Below are positions 51,101 through 63,300 of a stretch of 64,000 nucleotides of DNA, piece after piece. The stretch is from Tomocerus qinae (Eukaryota; Arthropoda; Collembola; Entomobryomorpha; Tomoceridae): the NCBI GenBank assembly GCA_020055645.1, contig JAECZT010000011.1, positions 124,001-188,000 on the forward strand. Reading direction: 5' to 3'. Below the pieces are notes generated by a model, which was not told the origin of the DNA, searched no databases, and was given only the letters and a program-made list of their open reading frames with translations. Made by a program: the position numbers and the translations under genes. Every line of letters starts with the position of its first letter. The stretch's first letter is position 1.

Positions 51101-54100
51101 TTATTTTCGAATAATGACGCATTTTGTTCTGGGGCTTCTTATACATGTAAATTTTACAAATCATGTTTAAAAGTTTTAAATGCGAAAATTGAAAAAAAAT
51201 CTCTATAGCCTCCAAATTTGTACCTTCTCATCTCCTCAAAAAGTTTCAAAATGATCGGTGAAATACTTTATGAGAAGCTACGTTTTGAAATTTTAGAATT
51301 TTTCCCTATCCGTTTCATGTTAAAATCTGACTTCAAAAAATCATAAAACGATTTCTAAAAGACCAAATGTTGTAAAAATGTGCATTAGAGTTTGTGACCA
51401 TGAGGAGTATATGTAGATAAAATTTCAAACAAATCTTATTGGAATTAGATGTACTTGCACAACAAAAGTTATACTCACGCTGTCGTTTATATTATATATT
51501 ACGATATGCAAAATTCGGTATTAGAGTTGGTCCTAGACCCCTCAACCAACATCGCCTTGTGTTCCGGAAGGTCCAATCATTCTATAAACATATATATGAT
51601 AATACAGTAGCCATAGCGGAGAACTACAGTCCGTCATTTCTATACGAATAATGACGCACTCTGTTCTTGGGCTTTTTATACATGTAAATTTTTCAAATCA
51701 TTTTTAAAAGTTTGAAATGCGAAAATTGAAAAACAAATCTCTATAGCCTCCAAATTTGTTCCTTCTCATCTCCTCAAAAGGTTTCAAAATGATCGGTGAA
51801 ATACTTTATAAGAAGCTACGTTTTGAAATTTTTGAATTTTTCCCTATCCGTTTCATGTTAAAATCTGACTTTCAAAAAATCGTGATACGATTTCTATAAG
51901 AACAAATGTTGTAAAAATGTGCATTGGAGTTTGTGACCATGATGAGTACATGTAGTTAAAATTTCAAACAAATCTTATGAGAATTAGATGTACTTGCACA
52001 ACAAAAGTTATACTCACGCTGTCGTTTATATTATATATTACGATATGCAAATTTCGGTATTAGAATTGGTCCTAGACCCCTCAACCAACATCGCCTTGTG
52101 TTCCGGAAGGTCCAATCATTCTATAAACATATATTTGATAATACCGCACCCATAGCGGGGAACTACAGTCCGTCATTTCTATACGAATAATGACGCACTC
52201 TGTTCTTGGGCTTTTTATACATGTAAATTTTTCAAATCATTTTTAAAAGTTTGAAATGTTAAATTGAAAAACAAATCTCTATAGCCTCCAAATTTGTTCC
52301 TTCTCATCTCCTCAAAAAGTTTCAAAATGATCGGTGAGATACTTTATGAGAAGCTACGTTTTGAAATTTTAGAATTTTTCCCTATCCGTTTCATGTTAAA
52401 ATCTGACTTTCAAAAAATCATAAAACGATTTCTAAAAGACCAAATGTGGTAAAAATGTGCATTAGAGTTTGTGACCATGAGGAGTATATGTAGATAAAAT
52501 TTCAAACAAATCTTATGGGAATTAGATGTACTTGCACAACAAAAGTTATACTCACGCTGTCGATTATATTATATATTACGATATGCAAAATTCGGTATCA
52601 GAGTTGGTCCTAGACCCCTCAACCAACATCGCCTTGTGTTCCGGAAGGTCCAATCATTCTATAAACATATATATGATAATACAGCACCCATAGCGGAGAA
52701 CTACAGTCCGTGATTTCTATACGAATAATGTCGCACTCTGTTCTTGGGCTTCTTATACATGTAAATTTTTCAAATCATTTTTAAAAGTTTGAAATGCGAA
52801 AATTGAAAAACAAATCTCTATAGCCTCCAAATTTGTTCCTTCTCATCTCCTCAAAAAGTTTCAAAATGGTCGGTGAAATACTTGAAAAGAAGCTACGCTT
52901 TGAAATTTTTGAATTTTTCCCTATCCGTTTCATGTTAAAATCTGACTTTCAAAAAATCGTGAAACGATTTCTGTAAGAACAAATGTTGTAAAATTGTGCA
53001 TTGGAGTTTGTGACCATGATGAGTACATGTAGTTAAAATTTCAAACAAATCTTATGAGAATTAGATGTACTTGCACAACAAAAGTTATACTCACGCTGTC
53101 GTTTATATTATATATTACGATATGCAAAATTCGGTATTAGAAATGGTCCTAGACCCCTCAACCAACATCGCCTTGTGTTCCGGAAGGTCCAATCATTCTA
53201 TAAACATATATATGATAATACAGTAGCCATAGCGGAGAACTACAGTCCGTCATTTCTATACGAATAATGACGCACTCTGTTCTTGGGCTTTTTATACATG
53301 TAAATTTTTCAAATCATTTTTAAAAGTTTGAAATGCGAAAATTGAAAAACAAATCTCTATAGCCTCCAAATTTGTTCCTTCTCATCTCCTCAAAAAGTTT
53401 CAAAATGATCGTTGAAATACTTTATAAGAAGCTACGTTTTGAAATTTTTGAATTTTTCCCTATCCGTTTCATGTTAAAATCTGACTTTCAAAAAATCGTG
53501 AAACGATTTCTATAAGAACAAATGTTGTAAAAATGTGCAATCTAGTTTGTGGCCATGAGGAGCAAATGTAGTTAAAATTTCAAACAAATCTTATGGGAAT
53601 TAGATGTACTTCCACAACAAAAGTTATACTCACGTTGTCGTTTATATTATATATTACGATATGCAAAATTCGGTATTAGAGTTGGTCCTAGACCCCTCAA
53701 CCAACATCGCCTTGTGTTCCGGAAGGTCCAATCATTGTATAAACATATATATGATAATACAGCAGCTATAGCGGAGAACTACAGTCCGTGATTTCTATAC
53801 GAATAATGTCGCACTCTGTTCTTGGGCTTTTTATACATGTAAATTTTTCAAATCATTTTTAAAAGTTTGAAATGCGAAAATTGAAAAACAAATCTCTATA
53901 GCCTCCAAATTTGTTCCTTCTCATCTCCTCAAAAAGTTTCAAAATGATCGGTGAAATACTTTATAAGAAGCTACGTTTTGAAATTTTTGAATTTTTCCCT
54001 ATCCGTTTCATGTTAAAATCTGACTTTCAAAAAATCGTGAAACGATTTCTATAAGAACAAATGTTGTAAAAATGTGCATTGGAGTTTGTGTCCATGATGA

Positions 54101-57100
54101 GTACATGTAGTTAAAATTTCAAACAAATCTTATGAGAATTAGATGTACTTGCACAACAAAAGTTATACTCACGCTGTCGTTTATATTATATATTACGATA
54201 TGCAAATTTCGGTATTAGAGTTGGTCCTAGACCCCTCAACCAACATCGCCTTGTGTTCCGGAAGGTCCAATCATTCTATAAACATATATATGATAATACC
54301 GCACCCGTAGCGGGGAACTACAGTCCGTCATTACTATACGAATAACGACGCACTCTGTTCTTGGGCTTCTTATACATGTAAATTTTTCAAATCATTTTTA
54401 AAAGTTTGAAATGCGAAAATTGAAAATAAAATCTCTATAGCCTCCAAATTTGTTCCTTCTCATCTCCTCAAAAAGTTTCAGAATGATCGGTGAAATACTT
54501 CATAAGAAGCTACGTTTTGAAATTTTAGAATTTTTCCCTATTAGTTTCATGTTAAAATCTGACTTTCAAAAAATCATAAAACGATTTCTATAAGACCAAA
54601 TGTTGTAAAAATGTGCAATCTAGTTTGTGGCCATGAGGAGCAAATGTAGTTAAAATTTCAAACAAATCTTATGGCAATTAGATGTACTTGCACAACAAAA
54701 GTTATACTCACGCTGTCGATTATATTATATATTACGATATGCAAAATTCGGTATCAGAGTTGGTCCTAGACCCCTCAACCAACATCGCCTTGTGTTCCGG
54801 AAGGTCCAATCATTCTATAAACATATATATGATAATACAGCACCCATAGCGGAGAACTACAGTCCGTGATTTCTATACGAATAATGTCGCACTCTGTTCT
54901 TGGGCTTCTTATACATGTAAATTTTTCAAATCATTTTTAAAAGTTTGAAATGCTAAAATTGAAAAACAAATCTGTAAAGCCTTTAAATTTGTTCCTTCTC
55001 ATCTCCTTAAAAAGTGTCAAAATGATCGGTGAAATACTTTATGAGAAGCTACGTTTTGAAATTTTAGAATTTTTCCCTATCCGTTTCATGTTAAAATCTG
55101 ACTTCAAAAAATCACAAAACGATTTCTAAAAGACCAAATGTTGTAAAAATGTGCATTAGAGTTTGTGACCATGAAGAGTATATGTAGATAAAATTTCAAA
55201 CAAATCTTATGGGAATTAGATGTACTTGCACAGCAAAAGTTATACTCACGCTGTCGTTTATATTATATATTACGATATGCAAATTTCGGTATTAGAGTTG
55301 GTCCTAGACCCCTCAACCAACATCGCCTTGTGTTCCGGAAGGTCCAATCATTCTATAAACATATATTTGATAATACAGTAGCCATAGCGGAGAACTACAG
55401 TCCGTCATTTCTATACGAATAATGACGCACTCTGTTCTTGGGCTTCTTATACATGTAAATTTTTCAAATCATTTTTAAAAGTTTGAAATGCGAAAATTGA
55501 AAAACAAATCTCTATAGCCTCCAAATTTGTTCCTTCTCATCTCCTCAAAAAGTTTCAAAATGATCGGTGAAATACTTTATAAGAAGCTACGTTTTGAAAT
55601 TTTTGAATTTTTCCCTATCCGTTTCATGTTAAAATCTGACTTTCAAAAAATCGTGATACGATTTCTATAAGAACAAATGTTGTAAAAATGTGCAATCTAG
55701 TTTGTGGCCATGAGGAGCAAATGTAGTTAAAATTTCAAACAAATCTTATGGGAATTAGATGTACTTCCACAACAAAAGTTATACTCACGTTGTCGTTTAT
55801 ATTATATATTACGATATGCAAATTTCGGTATTAGAGTTGGTCCTAGACCCCTCAACCAACATCGCCTTGTGTTCCGGAAGGTCCAATCATTCTATAAACA
55901 TATATATGATAATACAGTAGCCATAGCGGAGAACTACAGTCCGTCATTTCTATACGAATAATGACGCACTCTGTTCTTGGGCTTTTTATACATGTAAATT
56001 TTTCAAATCATTTTTAAAAGTTTGAAATGCGAAAATTGAAAAACAAATCTCTATAGCCTCCAAATTTGTTGCTGCTCATCTCCTCAAAAAGTTTCAAAAT
56101 GATCGGTGAAATACTTTATAAGAAGCTACGTTTTGAAATTTTTGAATTTTTCCCTATCCGTTTCATGTTAAAATCTGACTTTCAAAAAATCGTGAAACGA
56201 TTTCAATTAGAACAAATGTTGTAAAAATGTGCATTGGAACTTGTGACCATGATGAGTACATGTAGTTAAAATTTCAAACAAATCTTATGAGAATTAGATG
56301 TACTTGCACAACAAAAGTTATACTCACGCTGTCGTTTATATTATATATTACGATATGCAAAATTCGGTATTAGAGTTGGTCCTAGACCCTTCAACCAACA
56401 TCGCCTTGTGTTCCGGAAGGTCCAATCATTCTATAAACATATATTTGATAATACCGCACCCATAGCGGGGAACTACAGTCCGTCATTTCTATACGAATAA
56501 TGACGCACTCTGTTCTTGGGCTTCTTATACATGTAAATTTTTCAAATCATTTTTAAAAGTTTGAAATGCGAAAATTGAAAATAAAATCTCTATAGCCTCC
56601 AAATTTGTTCCTTCTCATCTCCTCAAAAAGTTTCAAAATGATCGGTGAAATACTTTATGAGAAGCTACGTTTTGAAATTTTAGAATTTTTCCCTATCCGT
56701 TTCATGTTAAAATCTATATTCAAAAAATCATAAAACGATTTCTATAAGACCAAATGTTGTAAAAATGTGCAATCTAGTTTGTGGCCATGAGGAGCAAATG
56801 TAGTTAAAATTTCAAACAAATCTTATGGGAATTAGATGTACTTCCACAACAAAAGTTATACTCACGTTGTCGTTTATATTATATATTACGATATGCAAAA
56901 TTCGGTATTAGAGTTGGTCCTAGACCCTTCAACCAACATCGCCTTGTGTTCCGGAAGGTCCAATCATTCTATAAACATATATATGATAATACAGCACCCA
57001 TAGCGGAGAACTACAGTCCGTGATTTCTATACGAATAATGACGCACTGTGTTCTTAGGCTTCTTATACATGTAAATTTTTCAAATCATTTTTAAAAGTTT

Positions 57101-57342
57101 GAAATGCTAAAATTGAAAAACAAATCTGTAAAGCCTTTAATTTTGTTCCTTCTCATCTCCTTAAAAAGTGTCAAAATGATCGGTGAAATACTTTATGAGA
57201 AGCTACGTTTTGAAATTTTAGAATTTTTCCCTATCCGTTTCATATTAAAATCTGACTTCAAAAAATCATAAAACGATTTCTAAAAGACCAAATGTTGTAA
57301 AAATGTGCATTAGAGTTTGTGACCATGAAGAGTATATGTAGA
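48189..57342 (+). repeat. 17-monomer HOR, copy B (9,154 bp)
   Basis: Copy B contains m91-m107 with flanks and is colinear with copy A. Rare markers recur at an offset of 9,154-9,158 bp: TTAGAAATGGTCC at 48291 and 53136, GTTGCTGCTCATC near 56068, TTTCAATTAG at 56201, ACTTCATAAG near 54498, TGCACAGCAAAAG near 55228. Differences from A are concentrated in two patches (about 52.06-52.36 kb and 55.28-55.84 kb) rather than spread evenly. Homology with the start of the unit runs on to 57365, where GGGAATTAG replaces GAGAATTAG. Confidence 0.92.
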
Positions 57343-60300
57343 TAAAATTTCAAACAAATCTTATGGGAATTAGATGTACTTGCACAACAAAAGTTATACT
57401 CACGCTGTCGATTATATTATATATTACGATATGCAAAATTCGGTATCAGAGTTGGTCCTAGACCCCTCAACCAACATCGCCTTGTGTTCCGGAAGGTCCA
57501 ATCATTGTATAAACATATATATGATAATACAGCAGCTATAGCGGAGAACTACAGTCCGTGATTTCTATACGAATAATGTCGCACTCTGTTCTTGGGCTTC
57601 TTATACATGTAAATTTTTCAAATCATTTTTAAAAGTTTGAAATGCGAAAATTGAAAAACAAATCTCTATAGCCTCCAAATTTGTTCCTTCTCATCTCCTC
57701 AAAAGGTTTCAAAATGGTCGGTGAAATACTTGAAAAGAAGCTACGTTTTGAAATTTTTGAATTTTTCCCTATCCGTTTCATGTTAAAATCTGACTTTCAA
57801 AAAATCGTGAAACGATTTCTGTAAAAAACAAATGTTGTAAAATTGTGCATAGGAGTTTGTGACCATGATGAGTACATGTAGTTAAAATTTCAAACAAATC
57901 TTATGAGAATTAGATGTACTTGCACGACAAAAGTTATACTCACGCTGTCGTTTATATTATATATTACGATATGCAAAATTCGGTATTAGAGTTGGTCCTA
58001 GACCTCTCAACTAACATAGCCTTGTGTTCCGGAAGGTCCAATCATTCTATAAACATATATATGATAATACTGTAGCCATAGCGGAGAACTACAGTCCGCG
58101 ATTTATTTTCGAATAATGACGCATTCTGTTCTGGGGCTTCTTATACATGTAAATTTTACAAATCATGTTTAAAAGTTTGAAATGCGAAAATTGAAAAACA
58201 AATCTCTGTAGCCTCCAAATTTGTTCCTTCTCATCTCCTCAAAAAGTTTCAAAATGGTCGGTGAAATACTTGAAAAGAAGCTACGCTTTGAAATTTTTGA
58301 ATTTTTCCCTATCCGTTTCATGTTAAAATCTGACTTTCAAAAAATTGTGAAACGATTTCTGTAAGAACAAATGTTGTAAAATTGTGCATTGGAGTTTGTG
58401 ACCATGATGAGTACATGTAGTTAAAATTTCAAACAAATCTTATGAGAATTAGATGTACTTGCACAACAAAAGTTATACTCACGCTGTCGTTTATATTATA
58501 TATTACGATATGCAAAATTCGGTATTAGAGTTGGTCCTAGACCTCTCAACTAACATAGCCTTGTGTTCCGGAAGGTCCAATCATTCTATAAACATATATA
58601 TGAAAATACTGTAGCCATAGCGGAGAACTACAGTCCGCGATTTATTTTCGAATAAGGACGCATTCTGTTCTGGGGCTTCTTATACATGTAAATTTTACAA
58701 ATCATGTTTAAAAGTTTTAAATGCGAAAATTGAAAAAAAATCTCTATAGCCTCCAAATTTGTACCTTCTCATCTCCTCAAAAAGTTTCAAAATGATCGGT
58801 GAAATACTTTATGAGAAGCTACGTTTTGAAATTTTTGAATTTTTCCCTATCCGTTTCATGTTAAATTCTGACTTCAAAAAATCATAAAACGATTTCTAAA
58901 AGACCAAATGTTGTAAAAATGTGCATTAGAGTTTGTGACCATGAGGAGTATATGTAGATAAAATTTCAAACAAATCTTATTGGAATTAGATGTACTTGCA
59001 CAACAAAAGTTATACTCACGCTGTCGTTTATATTATATATTACGATATGCAAAATTCGGTATTAGAGTTGGTCCTAGACCCCTCAACCAACATCGCCTTG
59101 TGTTCCGGAAGGTCCAATCATTCTATAAACATATATATGATAATACAGTAGCCATAGCGGAGAACTACAGTCCGTCATTTCTATACGAATAATGACGCAC
59201 TCTGTTCTTGGGCTTTTTATACATGTAAATTTTTCAAATCATTTTTAAAAGTTTGAAATGCGAAAATTGAAAAACAAATCTCTATAGCCTCCAAATTTGT
59301 TCCTTCTCATCTCCTCAAAAGGTTTCAAACTGATCGGTGAAATACTTTATAAGAAGCTACGTTTTGAAATTTTTGAATTTTTCCCTATCCGTTTCATGTT
59401 AAAATCTGACTTTCAAAAAATCGTGAAACGATTTCTATAGGAACAAATGTTGTAAAAATGTGCATTGGAGTTTGTGACCATGATGAGTACATGTAGTTAA
59501 AATTTCAAACAAATCTTATGAGAATTAGATGTACTTGCACAACAAAAGTTATACTCACGCTGTCGTTTATATTATATATTACGATATGCAAATTTCGGTA
59601 TTAGAGTTGGTCCTAGACCCCTCAACCAACATCGCCTTGTGTTCCGGAAGGTCCAATCATTGTATAAACATATATTTGATAATACCGCACCCATAGCGGG
59701 GAACTACAGTCCGTCATTTCTATACGAATAATGACGCACTCTGTTCTTGGGCTTCTTATACATGTAAATTTTTCAAATCATTTTTAAAAGTTTGAAATGC
59801 GAAAATTGAAAAACAAATCTCTATAGCCTCCAAATTTGTTCCTTCTCATCTCCTCAAAAGGTTTCAAAATGATCGGTGAAATACTTTATAAGAAGCTACG
59901 TTTTGAAATTTTTGAATTTTTCCCTATCCGTTTCATGTTAAAATCTGACTTTCAAAAAATCGTGATACGATTTCTATAAGAACAAATGTTGTAAAAATGT
60001 GCATTGGAGTTTGTGACCATGATGAGTACATATAGTTAAAATTTCAAACAAATCTTATGAGAATTAGATGTACTTGCACAACAAAAGTTATACTCACGCT
60101 GTCGTTTATATTATATATTACGATATGCAAATTTCGGTATTAGAGTTGGTCCTAGACCCCTCAACCAACATCGCCTTGTGTTCCGGAAGGTCCAATCATT
60201 CTATAAACATATATTTGATAATATGCACCCATAGCGGGGAACTACAGTCCGTCATTTCTATACGAATAATGACGCACTCTGTTCTTGGGCTTCTTATACA

Positions 60301-63300
60301 TGTAAATTTTTCAAATCATTTTTAAAAGTTTGAAATGCGAAAATTGAAAATAAAATCTCTATAGCCTCCAAATTTGTTCCTTCTCATCTCCTCAAAAAGT
60401 TTCAGAATGATCGGTGAAATACTTCATAAGAAGCTACGTTTTGAAATTTTAGAATTTTTCCCTATTAGTTTCATGTTAAAATCTGACTTTCAAAAAATCA
60501 TAAAACGATTTCTATAAGACCAAATGTTGTAAAAATGTGCAATCTAGTTTGTGGCCATGAGGAGCAAATGTAGTTAAAATTTCAAACAAATCTTATGGGA
60601 ATTAGATGTACTTCCACAACAAAAGTTATACTCACGTTGTCGTTTATATTATATATTACGATATGCAAAATTCGGTATTAGAGTTGGTCCTAGACCCCTC
60701 AACCAACATCGCCTTGTGTTCCGGAAGGTCCAATCATACTATAAACATATATATGATAATACTGTAGCCATAGCGGAGAACTACAGTCCGCGATTTATTT
60801 TCGAATAATGACGCATTCTGTTCTGGGGCTTCTTATACATGTAAATTTTACAAATCATGTTTAAAAGTTTTAAATGCGAAAATTGAAAAAAAATCTCTAT
60901 AGCCTCCAAATTTGTACCTTCTCATCTCCTCAAAAAGTTTCAAAATGATCGGTGAAATACTTTATGAGAAGCTACGTTTTGAAATTTTAGAATTTTTCCC
61001 TATTAGTTTCATGTTAAAATCTGACTTTCAAAAAATCATAAAACGATTTCTATAAGACCAAATGTTATAAAAATGTGCAATCTAGTTTGTGGCCATGAGG
61101 AGCAAATGTAGTTAAAATTTCAAACAAATCTTATGGGAATTAGATGTACTTCCACAACAAAAGTTATACTCACGTTGTCGTTTATATTATATATTACGAT
61201 ATGCAAAATTCGGTATTAGAGTTGGTGCTAGACCCTTCAACCAACATCGCCTTGTGTTCCGTAAGGTCCAATCATTCTATAAACATATATATGATAATAC
61301 AGCACCCATAGCGGAGAACTACAGTCCGTGATTTCTATACGTATAATGACGCACTCTGTTCTTAGGCTTCTTATACATGTAAATTTTTCAAATCATTTTT
61401 AAAAGTTTGAAATGCTAAAATTGAAAAACAAATCTGTAAAGCCTTTAAATTTGTTCCTTCTCATCTCCTTAAAAAGTGTCAAAATGATCGGTGAAATACT
61501 TTATGAGAAGCTACGTTTTGAAATTTTAGAATTTTTCCCTATCCGTTTCATGTTAAAATCTGACTTCAAAAAATCACAAAACGATTTCTAAAAGACCAAA
61601 TGTTGTAAAAATGTGCATTAGAGTTTGTGACCATGAAGAGTATATGTAGATAAAATTTCAAACAAATCTTATGGGAATTAGATGTACTTGCACAACAAAA
61701 GTTATACTCACGCTGTCGTTTATATTATATATTACGATATGCAAAATTCGGTATTAGAGTTGGTCCTAGACCCCTCAACCAACATCGCCTTGTGTTCCGG
61801 AAGGTCCAATCATTCTATAAACATATATATGATAATACTGTAGCCATAGCGGAGAACTACAGTCCGCGATTTATTTTCGAATAATGACGCATTCTGTTCT
61901 GGGGCTTCTTATACATGTAAATTTTACAAATCATGTTTAAAAGTTTGAAATGCGAAAATTGAAAAACAAATCTCTATAGCCTCCAAATTTGTTCCTTCTC
62001 ATCTCCTCAAAAAGTTTCAAAATGGTCGGTGAAATACTTGAAAAGAAGCTACGCTTTGAAATTTTTGAATTTTTCCATATCCGTTTCATGTTAAAATCTG
62101 ACTTTCAAAAAATTGTGAAACGATTTCTGTAAGAACAAATGTTGTAAAATTGTGCATTGGAGTTTGTGACCATGATGAGTACATGTAGTTAAAATTTCAA
62201 ACAAATCTTATGAGAATTAGATGTACTTGCACAACAAAAGTTATACTCACGCTGTCGTTTATATTATATATTATGATATGCAAAATTCGGTATTAGAGTT
62301 GGTCCTAGACCCCTCAACCAACATCGCCTTGTGTTCCGGAAGGTCCAATCATTCTATAAACATATATATGATAATACCGCACCCATAGCGGAGAACTACA
62401 GTCCGTCATTTCTATACGAATAATGACGCACTCTGTTCTTGGGCTTTTTATACATGTAAATTTTTCAAATCATTTTTAAAAGTTTGAAATGCGAAAATTG
62501 AAAAACAAATCTCTATAGCCTCCAAATTTGTTCCTGCTCATCTCCTCAAAAAGTTTCAAAATGATCGGTGAAATACTTTATAAGAAGCTACGTTTTGAAA
62601 TTTTTGAATTTTTCCCTATCCGTTTCATGTTAAAATCTGACTTTCAAAAAATCGTGATACGATTTCTATAAGAACAAATGTTGTAAAAATGTGCATTGGA
62701 ACTTGTGACCATGATGAGTACATGTAGTTAAAATTTCAAACAAATCTTATGAGAATTAGATGTACTTGCACAACAAAAGTTATACTGACGCTGTCGTTTA
62801 TATTATATATTACGATATGCAAAATTCGGTATTAGACTTGGTCCTAGACCCCTCAACCAACATCGCCTTGTGTTCCGGAAGGTCCAATCATTCTATAAAC
62901 ATATATTTGATAATACCGCACCCATAGCGGGGAACTACAGTCCGTCATTTCTATACGAATAATGACGCACTCTGTTCTTGGGCTTTTTATACATGTAAAT
63001 TTTTCAAATCATTTTTAAAAGTTTGAAATGCGAAAATTGAAAAACAAATCTCTATAGCCTCCAAATTGGTTCCTTCTCATCTCCTCAAAAAGTTTCAAAA
63101 TGATCGGTGAAATACTTTATGAGAAGCTACGTTTTGAAATTTTAGAATTTTTCCCTATCCGTTTCATGTTAAAATCTGACTTTCAAAAAATCATAAAACG
63201 ATTTCTATAAGACCAAATGTTGTAAAAATGTGCAATCTAGTTTGTGGCCATGAGGAGCAAATGTAGTTAAAATTTCAAACAAATCTTATGGGAATTAGAT

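Noticed and set aside
39031-57365. The two 17-mer copies as a pure assembly duplication.
   Set aside because: The copies carry distinct private variants and two converted patches (52.06-52.36 and 55.28-55.84 kb) plus small indels, which argues for two real copies. Long reads would still be needed to exclude an error fully.
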